Source of the DNA: Bradyrhizobium sp.
GTDB lineage: Bacteria > Pseudomonadota > Alphaproteobacteria > Rhizobiales > Xanthobacteraceae
NCBI RefSeq assembly: GCF_016213215.1
Contig: NZ_JACRAW010000113.1
Coordinates: 1-64,000, forward strand
DNA length: 64,000 nt
Direction: 5' to 3'
Part shown: one piece after another, positions 54,671 to 63,496 of the stretch
How the letters are laid out: the number at the start of each line of letters is the position of its first letter
Numbering within the stretch: the first letter of the stretch is position 1
Program-made: the position numbers and the translations under genes
The notes under the pieces: generated by a model
Told to the model about the DNA's origin: nothing
Seen by the model: only the letters and a program-made list of their open reading frames with translations
Databases searched by the model: none

Positions 54671-55618
54671 TCAAGGAAAAGTCTTGCTGACATCTTTCTT
54701 GTGCGCGGTGAGCGCCGCAAGGTGCTCGTTTCGGCGGCGGGTCAAGGCAGCGACGCGTTCAGGCGTTACCTGGTGCGGCCAGGCGGCGATCACGCGGTCG
54801 ACATTCGGGCTTTGATAGACTTCCGGACCTGCCGGTGCTGCGGCAAGCTCCCTGTAGAAACCCGTATAGCGGGCGCAATAATCCGGTATTCCGCCGGGCG
54901 CGTTGATTTCGATGGTCTCAAACGGGCCGAGAAAGGACCAGCGCAGGCCGAGGCCATCTTTGACGGTGTGGTCGAGATCTTCGGCGGAAATGTAGCCCTC
55001 GCCGACCAGTCGGAAGGATTCGGCCAGTAGTGCGCCCTGCAGGCGGTTCAGCACAAAACCGTTGATCTCGCGCTTGATCGTGACGGGCACCTGACCGATG
55101 TCGTGATAGATCGCGCGGGCGCGATCTATCACCTCGGGCGAGGTCCAGGGAGCACCGCACAGTTCAACCAGCGGCACCAGATGCGGCGGGTTGACAGGAT
55201 GGCCGACGAGGCAGCGCGCACGGCCTTCGAGCTTCTCCGTGAAGCGCGATGGGGTAATGGCGGATGTCGAAGAGACCAACAGTGCGTCTTTTGGCGCTAC
55301 CCTGTCGAGCTCGGCAAATATCGCCTGTTTCTGCTCCACCAGCTCGGGCCCGTTCTCCTGGATGAAGGCGACTCCGGTCGCGGCTTCCTGCAGACTGGCC
55401 GTGACCGAAAGCCGGGCGGCGGCCCCCTCGGGATCGTCAGCCAATCCATGGCGCGCCAGAGCATGCAACTCGTCGCGGATCAGCCCGGGCGCAGCCTGCA
55501 ACGTCGGCTCGTGCGGATCGGTGAGCCGCACCTCCCATCCGGCGCGGGCAAAGATCGCGGCCCAGGCACGTCCAATCAGGCCAGTGCCGACGATAGCGAC
55601 GGTCTTGGGCTGATACAT
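54671..55618 (-). CDS. 3-hydroxyacyl-CoA dehydrogenase family oxidoreductase
   Basis: About 315 residues from ATG 55618; GTG 55630, which overlaps the stop of the transporter fusion, is an alternative. A Rossmann motif (VAIVGTGLIGRAWAAIFARA) is followed by the family's NPPHLVPLVEL region and the C-terminal helical domain (INGFVLNRLQGALLAESFRL). Members include L-carnitine and L-gulonate dehydrogenases. With a BKACE next door, oxidation of a 3-hydroxy acid (for example carnitine) to a beta-keto acid is the natural guess. Confidence 0.85.
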   Translation of the reverse strand: MYQPKTVAIVGTGLIGRAWAAIFARAGWEVRLTDPHEPTLQAAPGLIRDELHALARHGLADDPEGAAARLSVTASLQEAATGVAFIQENGPELVEQKQAIFAELDRVAPKDALLVSSTSAITPSRFTEKLEGRARCLVGHPVNPPHLVPLVELCGAPWTSPEVIDRARAIYHDIGQVPVTIKREINGFVLNRLQGALLAESFRLVGEGYISAEDLDHTVKDGLGLRWSFLGPFETIEINAPGGIPDYCARYTGFYRELAAAPAGPEVYQSPNVDRVIAAWPHQVTPERVAALTRRRNEHLAALTAHKKDVSKTFP

Positions 55619-55626
55619 ATCCTGCC

Positions 55627-58161
55627 TCACAACCAGAGCACCTTGCGGCGCAGTTCGAGATCCTCGCGCAGGGCTTTGGACGGACCCTGATGGATGACCC
55701 GGCCGCGTTCAAGCGCGACGGTGACGTCCGAGAGCGCCAGCGCCAGATCGAGATTGTGGTCGACAATGATGATGGCGACTTCCCTGCGCAGGCGGTCGAA
55801 AGTTTCGAACAATTGTTCGACCACGGCCGGCGCAAGACCTTCAAAGGGTTCGTCGAGCAGGAGCACCCGCACGTCGCCTGACAATGCCCGGGCCACCGCG
55901 ACCATCTGCTGCTCGCCGCCGGACAGATAATCCGCGGGGCTGTTGAGCCGCTCTTTGATGCGAGGGAAATACTCGTAGATGCGCTCGCGCGTCCAGTGCA
56001 CGCCGTTGCCGGTCTGCCGCTTCAGGGCCCCGAGCTCGAGATTTTGCGCCACGCTCATGCCGGCGAACAGGCCTCGGCCCTGCGGTACGTAGCCGATGCC
56101 AAGCCTTGCGTGCTCGGCCGAGGGCAGCCCGGCGAGTTCATTGCCGGCAAGGTTGATAGATCCGCCGGCAGCCGGCGCGATGCCGATCAGCGTCTTGAGC
56201 AGCGTCGACTTGCCAGCGCCGTTGCGGCCGAGGAGGGCAATGATCTCGTTCTCATGTAGGGCAAAGCTCACATCGTTGAGAATATGACTCTTGCCGTAGT
56301 AGGTGTTGACGTTCTCGGCCGAGAGCAGCGCACCGGCGCGGGCCGCGGTTTCGCGCGGTCGTGCCGCCACCGCGCTGGTGCCGGAACCGATATAGATCTC
56401 CTGCACGGCGCTGCTGGCGCGAGCGCCCTCGACCGAGCCGTCGAGCAGCACCTTGCCTTCGTTCATGACCGTGATGCGATCGGCCAGCTGGAACACGCGG
56501 TCGATGTCGTGCTCGACCAGGAGTACCGGCAGATCGGTCGAGATCCGTTTAACGATCGCACCGATCCGCTCACGCTCGGCCGCGGCGAGGCCAGCAAGCG
56601 GTTCGTCGAGCAGCAGGATGCGAGGCGCGGTCGCCAGGGCCACGCCCATGTCGAGCAGGCGCTGGCCGCCATAAGACAACATGCCCGCTTCGGCCGTCTC
56701 GATACCGGCGAGGCCGAGATAGCGGATCGTGGCGTCGGTTTCGGCATTGATCGCCTCGATTGACAAAGCTGGAGTCAAGGGATCAAAGCGCCGCGGGTGG
56801 CGCGCTTGCACCGCAAGGCGAATATTTTCGGCGACGCTCAGCGCGGGAAACAGATTTGTGATCTGGAAGGAGCGCCCGATGCCGGCGCTCGCGATCTGCT
56901 CCGGTGCGTAGCCGGCGATCGGCTGGCCCATCAACGAGACGCTGCCGTGATCCGGGGCGAACATGCCCGAGAGCAGGTTGAAAGCGGTGGTCTTGCCGGC
57001 GCCGTTCGGGCCGATCAGCGCATGCAGCGTCCGATCCACGACCGAGATATCGACATCCCGCACCGCCCTGATGCCGCCGAAGCTCTTGGAGATGTGCTCG
57101 GCCGCGAGGACGGGACCGTCGACCGATGATTTCGGCCGCAAGAATTCCGGCAGCGGCAGTACCTCTACCCGTCGTGCCGACATCGCCGCATCCTCGACCA
57201 CTTTCCTGCGGAAGGGCGCGAAGAGCCGCTCGCCGACGCCGACCAGACCGGTCGGCGAAAAGACGATGAAGCCGACGAATATGAGGCCGAACCCGAACAG
57301 CCAGTTCTCGGTGTAGATTCCCAGGAATTCGCGGAACAGGATAAAGAACAATGCCCCGAGCGCCGGACCGAGGAAGCTACGCATGCCGCCGATCACGACC
57401 ATGGCGAGGAGATCGCCGGAGAACGCCACCGAGATCGGGTCGGCGGATGTCATGCGGTTCTGGTAGAGCAGAAGTATGCCGGCGAGCCCGGTGATCGAGG
57501 CCGAGAGCGTGAAGGCGAAAAGCTTGTAGCGGTTGGTTGGGTAGCCGAGAAAGCGTGCGCGCTCCTCGTTCTCACGGATCGCAACCAGCACGCTGCCAAC
57601 GGCAGAGTTGTGGAACCGCCACAGCAGGATCAACACCATCAACGCGATGGCAGCGACGAACCAGTAATAGTCGGTCGAGGATTCGAGGTTGAAGCCGAAC
57701 AGGGTAGGTCGGGTAATCCCGCCCAATCCATTCTCGCCGCCCGTTACTTCGGTCCAGCGGAACGACACCGCGTACAGCATCGCCGACAGTGCCAGCGTCA
57801 ACAGCGAGAAATACACCCCGCGCCGTCGCAGGATCAGGAAGCCGAAGGCAGCAGCAATCACGGCTACGATGAATACGCCGGCGATTGTCGGACCGAAGAT
57901 CGAATCGGGCATCACGTTGCGTTGCATCAGCGCGGCGGCGTAAGCCGCGAGCCCAAACCAGGCGCCGTGACCGAACGAGACCAGCCCGGTATGTCCGACC
58001 AGGATGTTCAGCGCCATGCAAGCCATGGCGTAGATCACGACTTCGCTGGCCGAGGTCATGGTCAGCCCGAGTGTCAGGAGGACGGACGGCAGGACCAGGA
58101 GCACGAAGGCCGCGATGAACAGCGGGATTGGCAGGCGCTTTGACATCGCGGGCCGCCTCAT
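55627..58161 (-). CDS. LivM-LivG-LivF triple fusion ABC transporter protein
   Basis: One frame of about 844 residues. Residues 1-330 are a LivM permease with about ten helices (NILVGHTGLVSFGHGAWFGL). About 345-595 is a LivG ATPase (Walker A GPNGAGKTT, then LSYGGQRLLDM and LLLDEPLAGL). About 605-844 is a LivF ATPase (Walker A GRNGAGKST, signature YLSGGEQQM, LLLDEPFEGL). Start ATG 58161 overlaps the livH stop as ATGA; the frame is open further upstream inside livH. All nucleotide-binding motifs look intact, so with LivH and the binding protein it would make a complete importer from three genes. Confidence 0.9.
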   Translation of the reverse strand: MRRPAMSKRLPIPLFIAAFVLLVLPSVLLTLGLTMTSASEVVIYAMACMALNILVGHTGLVSFGHGAWFGLAAYAAALMQRNVMPDSIFGPTIAGVFIVAVIAAAFGFLILRRRGVYFSLLTLALSAMLYAVSFRWTEVTGGENGLGGITRPTLFGFNLESSTDYYWFVAAIALMVLILLWRFHNSAVGSVLVAIRENEERARFLGYPTNRYKLFAFTLSASITGLAGILLLYQNRMTSADPISVAFSGDLLAMVVIGGMRSFLGPALGALFFILFREFLGIYTENWLFGFGLIFVGFIVFSPTGLVGVGERLFAPFRRKVVEDAAMSARRVEVLPLPEFLRPKSSVDGPVLAAEHISKSFGGIRAVRDVDISVVDRTLHALIGPNGAGKTTAFNLLSGMFAPDHGSVSLMGQPIAGYAPEQIASAGIGRSFQITNLFPALSVAENIRLAVQARHPRRFDPLTPALSIEAINAETDATIRYLGLAGIETAEAGMLSYGGQRLLDMGVALATAPRILLLDEPLAGLAAAERERIGAIVKRISTDLPVLLVEHDIDRVFQLADRITVMNEGKVLLDGSVEGARASSAVQEIYIGSGTSAVAARPRETAARAGALLSAENVNTYYGKSHILNDVSFALHENEIIALLGRNGAGKSTLLKTLIGIAPAAGGSINLAGNELAGLPSAEHARLGIGYVPQGRGLFAGMSVAQNLELGALKRQTGNGVHWTRERIYEYFPRIKERLNSPADYLSGGEQQMVAVARALSGDVRVLLLDEPFEGLAPAVVEQLFETFDRLRREVAIIIVDHNLDLALALSDVTVALERGRVIHQGPSKALREDLELRRKVLWL

Positions 58162-59027
58162 TCGAACCGCAGGATGCGCTCGCCGAACAGGCCTCGCGGC
58201 CGAAACAGCAGCACCAGTAGCATCAAGAGGTAGATTGCAGCGGTAGAGGCCGCGGAATAGCCGATGCCGACCATGACGCCTTTGACGAGACCGACCAGCA
58301 GCGCGGCGGCGACCACGCCCCAGAATGAACCAAGTCCGCCGATCACGACCACGACGAACGCAGGCGTGATGATCTCCTGACCCATCGCGGGATGAATGGA
58401 ATAGATCGGTGCGAGCAGCACGCCGGCAAGGCCTGCGAGCCCGATCCCGATCGCGGCGACAGCCGACATATAGGGTTGCAATGAAATGCCGAGCGCACCA
58501 ACCATGTCTGGATTCTGCACGCCGGCGCGTACCACACGACCGAAGGGGGTTTTCTGCAACAGCACCCACAGGCCAGTGACGCAGGCGGCGGCGATGCAGA
58601 TAAGCACAACGCGGTAGAAGGAATAGATGAAGCTGCCGATCGCGACCTGTCCGCGTAGCCAGGGCGGGATCGAGTAGGACAATGGCGGTGCGCCGAAAAT
58701 CATGCGCAGTGCCTGCTCGGCTATCATGGCCAGCCCGAAGGTCAGCAACAGCGACAGAATAGGATCAGAGCGATAGAACCGGCGGAACAGTGAGCGCTCG
58801 ATCACCATGCCGAGCAGCGCTACTGCGGCGGGTGCGGCCACGAACGAGCCGCCGAAGCCGAGATAGGGCGACAGCACGAAAGTGAGGTAGGCGCCGATGG
58901 CGTAGAACGCACCATGCGCGAGGTTGACGATGCCACCAAGCGAGAAGATCAGCGACAGTCCCAGCGCGATCAGGAGATAGTAGACGCCGTCAAGCAGCCC
59001 GTTGAGGATTTGCTGCGCTAGCAACAT
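58158..59027 (-). CDS. livH: LivH-type branched-chain ABC permease (BKACE locus)
   Basis: A 289-residue permease of about eight helices with the opening GGIVNLAHGAFYAIGAYLTF and the LivH loop PFGRVVRAGVQNPDMVGALG. It partners the triple-fusion protein. An 11-bp hairpin lies between it and the upstream binding-protein gene. Confidence 0.9.
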   Translation of the reverse strand: MLLAQQILNGLLDGVYYLLIALGLSLIFSLGGIVNLAHGAFYAIGAYLTFVLSPYLGFGGSFVAAPAAVALLGMVIERSLFRRFYRSDPILSLLLTFGLAMIAEQALRMIFGAPPLSYSIPPWLRGQVAIGSFIYSFYRVVLICIAAACVTGLWVLLQKTPFGRVVRAGVQNPDMVGALGISLQPYMSAVAAIGIGLAGLAGVLLAPIYSIHPAMGQEIITPAFVVVVIGGLGSFWGVVAAALLVGLVKGVMVGIGYSAASTAAIYLLMLLVLLFRPRGLFGERILRFE

Positions 59028-59087
59028 GAGAACAAGACTCTGGCTTGGCGCGAAAGGCGCAAGACAACAACGAAACCCGGCGGAGCC

Positions 59088-59120
59088 GGCGCCTCCCGCG
59101 GAGCCGTCCCGGGAGACGCC
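59088..59120 (-). promoter_or_regulatory. intergenic hairpin between binding-protein gene and livH
   Basis: On the minus-strand transcript GGCGTCTCCCG pairs with CGGGAGGCGCC over 11 bp (one G-U) around an 11-base loop. No U-run follows. It has the same position as the hairpin at 31552 in another locus. Confidence 0.6.
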
Positions 59121-59129
59121 GTTATCAGC

Positions 59130-60386
59130 CTAGGTCGCGAACGTGCAGCTGTTCTCTTCCTTGGTCGCGGCAATCGCTTCGAGATCTTCATTGGGCCCCG
59201 GAACCGACGGGCTCGAGCTGAAGACGTCCCACTGGTTCTTGATCTTGTCGGCCGGCAGTGCGGTCACCGCGTACATCTCGTGCATGAGCTGGTGATCGCT
59301 GGCGCGGAAGTAGCCTTGCCGAGTTTTCAACAGGTCGAACTTCGCGCCCTTCTCGAAATATTCGATGATCTTGGTCGAGTCGGTCGACTTCAGCTCGTTG
59401 ACCGCCTGCGCCACGATCTTCGTTGCGACGTAATCGCCCCAAGCCTGGTTTTCGGGCGGCTTGGAATACTTCTTGGTGAAGGCGGCGACGAAATTCTTGC
59501 TGCCGGGCGTGTCGATCAGGTGATGCCAGACCACCGGCCATGTGCCGACAAAATTGCCCTTGCCAGCGGCCCAGGCCAGCGCGGTATCGAAGCCGAAGCC
59601 GCCGACCGGAAAGGTGAGGCCGAATTCGGCATATTGCTTGAGAAAATTGGTGGTCTGGGTGCCCGCGAGATTGATCACGACGAGGTCGGGCTTGGCATCG
59701 CGGATCTTGAGCAGATACGCGGAGAAATCGGTGGCGTCGGTTGGCACCAGGTCGTCGCCGGCGAAATTGCCGCCATTGCCTTCCATAAAGCGCTTGGCGA
59801 CCTTCAACAGGTCATGGCCGAAGGCATAGTCGGCCGTGAGCGAATACCACTTCTTGCCCTTGACCAATCCGTCGCGCAGGAAGGAGCGACCGACGCTCTT
59901 CACATACATCGAGTTCTGCGACTCGACATGGAACATGTAGCGCTTGCAATCAGAGCCGCGCAGCGCGTCGGAATTGCCGCCCGTGTTGATGTAGAGCACC
60001 TTGTTGCGCTGGGCGACCTGCGCGATGGTCAGACAGGATGCGGACGATATCTCGCCGATGATGCAGGCGACCTTGTCGCGCTCGATCATTCGCTCGGCTT
60101 TGGTGGAGGCGGTCTGAGGATTGACCGAGTCCTCCTTCAAGAGCTCGAGCTTGCGGCCCATCATGCCGCCTGACGCATTGATCTCCTCTACAGCGAGGTC
60201 GGCGGCCATCACGGCATATTCGCCGAGCGGTCCGAGGAAGCCGGTGCGCGGCGTCAGATGGCCGATCCGGATTACCTCGGCGGTCTGGGCGCGCAGAATG
60301 GCGGGCGTGGAAATTCCGGAAACAAGTGCAATGCCGCCGGCGGTCTTTAGCAGGCTGCGGCGCGTGAAATCACGATTGTTCGACAT
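59130..60386 (-). CDS. Tat-exported substrate-binding protein (BKACE locus)
   Basis: A 418-residue binding protein. The start NNRDFTRRSLLKTAGGIALV is a twin-arginine signal; the mature part begins VIRIGHLTPRTGFLGPLGEY, Peripla_BP_6 type. GGGAGAGG lies upstream of the ATG. First gene of the operon. The ligand is presumably the compound degraded by the dehydrogenase and BKACE. Confidence 0.9.
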   Translation of the reverse strand: MSNNRDFTRRSLLKTAGGIALVSGISTPAILRAQTAEVIRIGHLTPRTGFLGPLGEYAVMAADLAVEEINASGGMMGRKLELLKEDSVNPQTASTKAERMIERDKVACIIGEISSASCLTIAQVAQRNKVLYINTGGNSDALRGSDCKRYMFHVESQNSMYVKSVGRSFLRDGLVKGKKWYSLTADYAFGHDLLKVAKRFMEGNGGNFAGDDLVPTDATDFSAYLLKIRDAKPDLVVINLAGTQTTNFLKQYAEFGLTFPVGGFGFDTALAWAAGKGNFVGTWPVVWHHLIDTPGSKNFVAAFTKKYSKPPENQAWGDYVATKIVAQAVNELKSTDSTKIIEYFEKGAKFDLLKTRQGYFRASDHQLMHEMYAVTALPADKIKNQWDVFSSSPSVPGPNEDLEAIAATKEENSCTFAT

Positions 60387-60488
60387 TGGCCTGGGCCTCT
60401 CCCGTATGGGCCGCGATCATCGGCGCGGCTGTTTTGTTTTCCGGCATTCGGTGCTGCGAACGGTGCAGGCAATCGCGCTTGCCGTGAT

Positions 60489-60500
60489 CTGTGATCACAG
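60489..60500. promoter_or_regulatory. perfect 12-bp palindrome, candidate GntR operator
   Basis: CTGTGATCACAG reads the same on both strands. It lies in the divergent region between the binding-protein operon and the GntR gene, 102 bases from one start and 81 from the other. The FadR group of GntR proteins binds short palindromes of this size. Confidence 0.45.
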
Positions 60501-60580
60501 TTAGGGTCGCAGAAGATGGGGCGATTGTCGAGTCCCCTCGGCGCGCGAACTCCACGCGCCGGTTCCTGGGAGAGATTCCG

Positions 60581-61279
60581 TTGAACCTGCCTGCTGCGCT
60601 GCACTTGGTCGAGCCGCTCGACCGCCAGACGCTCGGTGAGCGTGCTTATGGGAGGCTGGCTGAACTCCTGATGTCCGGTCGGCTGGCGCCCGGCGAAAAG
60701 CTCTCCTTGCGTGCATCGGCCGACGTGCTCGGCGTGTCGATCATGCCGGTGCGCGAAGCGGTGTCGCGGCTGGTTGCCGACAAGGCGCTGGAGGTGACGC
60801 CCAATCGTGCCGTACGCGTGCCGATAATGTCGGTGGCGCAATTTCGCGATCTTACCAGCGTCCGCATCACCATCGAGGGGCATGCCGCGGCGGAAGCGGC
60901 GCGCAACCGCAAGAAGAGCGATCTGGCGGCGATTGCGGAAGCCGAAGAAGCCATGCGCGCCGAGAGCAAGTCCAAGAAGCCCGATCTGCCGCGCGCGGTC
61001 GAATTGAACAAGACCTTCCATTTTGCGGTCTATGAAGCGGCGCACTCGCCGATCTTGGCCGAAATCATCCGCTCGCTCTGGCTGAAAGCCGGGCCTGTGA
61101 TCAATCTCGACCTGCGAGAAAATCCCGAGCGGCTCGCACAAGGCGGCGCAATCCGTTTTCACGCCGACGTGCGCAAGGCGATCGCCGCCGGCAACAGCGA
61201 GGCGGCACGGGCGGGGATCGCAGGCGACATCAGCGGAGCGGCGGAATTCATCCTTTCGCGCGGGCGTCTTGCTGGCTGA
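60581..61279 (+). CDS. GntR family (FadR group) transcriptional regulator
   Basis: About 232 residues from TTG 60581, which has GGGAGAG 6 bases upstream; GTG 60491 is in frame but lies in the palindrome. The winged helix is visible (AYGRLAELLMSGRLAPGEKL, then ASADVLGVSIMPVREAVSRL) with an all-helical FCD ligand domain after it. It is divergent from the transport and cleavage operon and 26 bases before the SDR gene, so it likely represses both. Confidence 0.85.
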   Translation: MNLPAALHLVEPLDRQTLGERAYGRLAELLMSGRLAPGEKLSLRASADVLGVSIMPVREAVSRLVADKALEVTPNRAVRVPIMSVAQFRDLTSVRITIEGHAAAEAARNRKKSDLAAIAEAEEAMRAESKSKKPDLPRAVELNKTFHFAVYEAAHSPILAEIIRSLWLKAGPVINLDLRENPERLAQGGAIRFHADVRKAIAAGNSEAARAGIAGDISGAAEFILSRGRLAG

Positions 61280-61305
61280 TATTCTCATCTGGATTGGAGG
61301 TTGAT

Positions 61306-62082
61306 ATGGATCTGGATATCAAGAGTTTGCGCGTGCTGGTCACCGCGGGCGCGGGTGGCATCGGACTGGCGATTGCCCGCGCCTTCATTGGCGAGGGCGC
61401 CAGGGTTCACGTCTGCGACGTCGATGACATGGCGCTGTCCGCGCTTGCGAAGAGCGATCCACAGATCACGAGCTCGCGATGCGATGTCGCCGATCGCGAC
61501 TTGGTGAAAACAATGTTCGACGACGCCCTCGGCCATCTCGGCGGCCTTGACGTGCTCGTCAACAACGCGGGCATCGCCGGCCCGACCTCCAACATCGAGG
61601 AGATGAACCCGGAAGACTGGGATCATTGCCTTCAGGTCTGCCTGACCGGCCAGTTCAATTGTACGCGCCTCGCAGTGCCCTTGCTGAGGCAGAGCCACAA
61701 CGCTTCCATTGTCAACATCTCTTCCGCTGCCGGTCGGCTTGGCTTTGCAATGCGCACGCCATATGCGGCGGCGAAATGGGGCGTGATCGGATTTACCAAG
61801 TCCCTGTCGATTGAACTCGGGCCCGACAGGATCCGCGTCAATGCCATCCTTCCCGGCCTTGTTGCAGGCGACCGCCAGCGCCGGGTGCTGGAGGCCAAGT
61901 CGCAGCAGCGCGGGATTTCCTATGCGGAAATGGAACGCGTGGCGTTCTCCTACACCTCGATCAAGGACTATGTGACGCCGGAGCAGATCGCCGATCAGAT
62001 CCTGTTCATCTGCAGTTCGCGCGGACGCACCATCTCCGGGCAGGCGATCTCGATCTGCGGCGATACCCAGATGCTCGGATAG
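61306..62082 (+). CDS. short-chain dehydrogenase/reductase (SDR)
   Basis: About 258 residues from ATG 61306, which has GGAGG 5 bases upstream. The cofactor motif is TAGAGGIGLAIA, then NNAG in VLVNNAGIAGPTS, the catalytic Ser in NISSAAG and YAAAK in TPYAAAKWG. A classical NAD(P)-dependent SDR. It shares the GntR transcript and may act on the same substrate family as the divergent operon. Confidence 0.88.
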   Translation: MDLDIKSLRVLVTAGAGGIGLAIARAFIGEGARVHVCDVDDMALSALAKSDPQITSSRCDVADRDLVKTMFDDALGHLGGLDVLVNNAGIAGPTSNIEEMNPEDWDHCLQVCLTGQFNCTRLAVPLLRQSHNASIVNISSAAGRLGFAMRTPYAAAKWGVIGFTKSLSIELGPDRIRVNAILPGLVAGDRQRRVLEAKSQQRGISYAEMERVAFSYTSIKDYVTPEQIADQILFICSSRGRTISGQAISICGDTQMLG

Positions 62083-62859
62083 TCGGCCAACATCCCGCTT
62101 AAGAGCTGACCCGCCTGCGGGGCCGCAAACGGGCGGTCCTCGCGCGCCTAGGGGCGCGCCATCAGAGAAGCGGTAGAGCTGCGACAGCGTTCGACTGAGG
62201 CAGCGCCGCTTGTTGACCCATTAACCGGGCTGTTGAGCGCTGAACAGCGGAAATAGCTAGCCGGTGCTAGCTATCGCCACCAATTATTCGCAGCGGCGAC
62301 AGTTTGAAAGTGGATGGCGATAATGTGGGAAGCGGCCATGAGCTGCGCTGAATCCTGCTCGTAAGCAGCGCGCAAATGCGACCTTACTTCATCGGATGGT
62401 TGTGTAAGCTTGACGCCCATTCGCGAGAGCTTGACAGCAAGCTTAAAGCCCGCCTGCGGGCCATCAGTTTTCAACGATGAAAGCCAAATATCGCCATGTT
62501 CAATTCTCCCTCGTCACTGCTCCTCAACCAAGCACAGATCCCTTGGTTGCCCCGGATTCCAGGGAGTTCAAGCGCTGGATCCTGATTGCAAATTCGGTGA
62601 TGAGGAGGTTCCCATGTCCTCGCTGCACGCGCCATGACGTCTCGGTAGGTAACCGTCACGAAGCCTGACGTCTGCTTGGGGTCAAAATGCGGTCCGTCGT
62701 CAAGTGGACCGAAAGGCCCGGCCTGAAGCCGCCAAGCGATCCCGAACCGGTGTTGTGAGTCCGCGCCGGTTCTCGCGCAAGCGCGCCTAACCTAGAACAT
62801 AGATTGGTCGGAAATGTTCCCTAAGTTGCTGCCGGTGACAGGGGGGCGTCGGGATGTTT
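62083..62859. other. intergenic region
   Basis: About 780 bases without a supported gene. A frame at 62271-62474 on the minus strand has only a TTG start and no ribosome site. Near 62796-62820 on the minus strand GGAAC, 17 bases, then GTT loosely matches a sigma-EcfG promoter, but no gene clearly follows it. Confidence 0.4.
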
Positions 62860-63238
62860 TCAATACGCGAGGCTTGCGCGAAGTGCGCGCGGGTCATCCT
62901 CGCTCATCCGAGGGCTGACGATAAATCCGTCCGCCGCTGCTCGTGTGACGATCCCATCAACTGCCTCACGGCCGCCGCTTGCGTGAGTGGAGCGCGTGGA
63001 ATCGGAAATGCCGCCCAAGCCCAGCACGAAAGCCTCGCCATCTATCATGAACTGCTGCTGTGTGTTCTTGAAGGCGGCCTCGACAATCCAGGGGAACCGG
63101 CGCGTCCAGTCGTGGCCGTTGCGCGTGACAAGGCGCACGCGCTTGCCCTTGCGCTCCAGGCGCAGGCGATAGCCGTCGTATTTGATCTTGAGCGAGTCCG
63201 GCCCGGCCGGGACCTGATTCGCCGAGGTCGGCAGGCGA
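62860..63238 (-). pseudogene. ATP-dependent DNA ligase (LigD-type) N-terminal remnant
   Basis: From the 5' side VPAGPDSLKIKYDGYRLRLE holds the ligase lysine motif (KxDG, as KYDG), followed by GKRVRLVTRNGHDWTRRFPW and QQQFMIDGEAFVLGLGGISD. After ISD the sequence is deleted or shifted and ends within 40 residues, so most of the catalytic domain is missing. Ku and LigD-type ligases normally work together in end joining; a damaged ku lies at 46365. Confidence 0.75.
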
Positions 63239-63422
63239 AGTCAAATGAGCAACGCATAGGCGATAGGAATTCAGGACTAAAAACGGCTCCAGCCTGATGC
63301 CAAGCTGGAGCCGTGGAGGTGTGCGCTTTCCGGCAACTTGGAGCAGACGCGAGTCATCACGAAAAGCGCCAACTGCAACCGTGCGGGCGTACGCCGGTTC
63401 CGTCCTCAACATATGTTACGTC
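63160..63422 (-). repeat. about 260-bp dispersed repeat with 11-bp hairpin, copy 2
   Basis: Copy of 49030-49290. The hairpin arms are ACGGCTCCAGC (63283-63293) and GCTGGAGCCGT (63304-63314), with identical arms and a one-base loop change. The conserved arms amid more diverged flanks suggest selection on the hairpin or recent spread. Confidence 0.75.
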
Positions 63423-63496
63423 TGCGGACGCTGCGGACGCTCAAGGCGCAACCCGGCGCGGAATGCGCGTTTCGCGGCAATCGGCCGGCATGCGGT

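Noticed and set aside
55627..58569. Reading the triple fusion as starting at 58569 (980 residues)
   Set aside because: The first 136 codons lie inside livH in another frame and are Arg-rich without homology. ATG 58161 with an ATGA overlap is the natural start.
62271..62474. Minus-strand frame of 67 codons as a gene
   Set aside because: It starts only with TTG, lacks a ribosome site and has no recognised motif.
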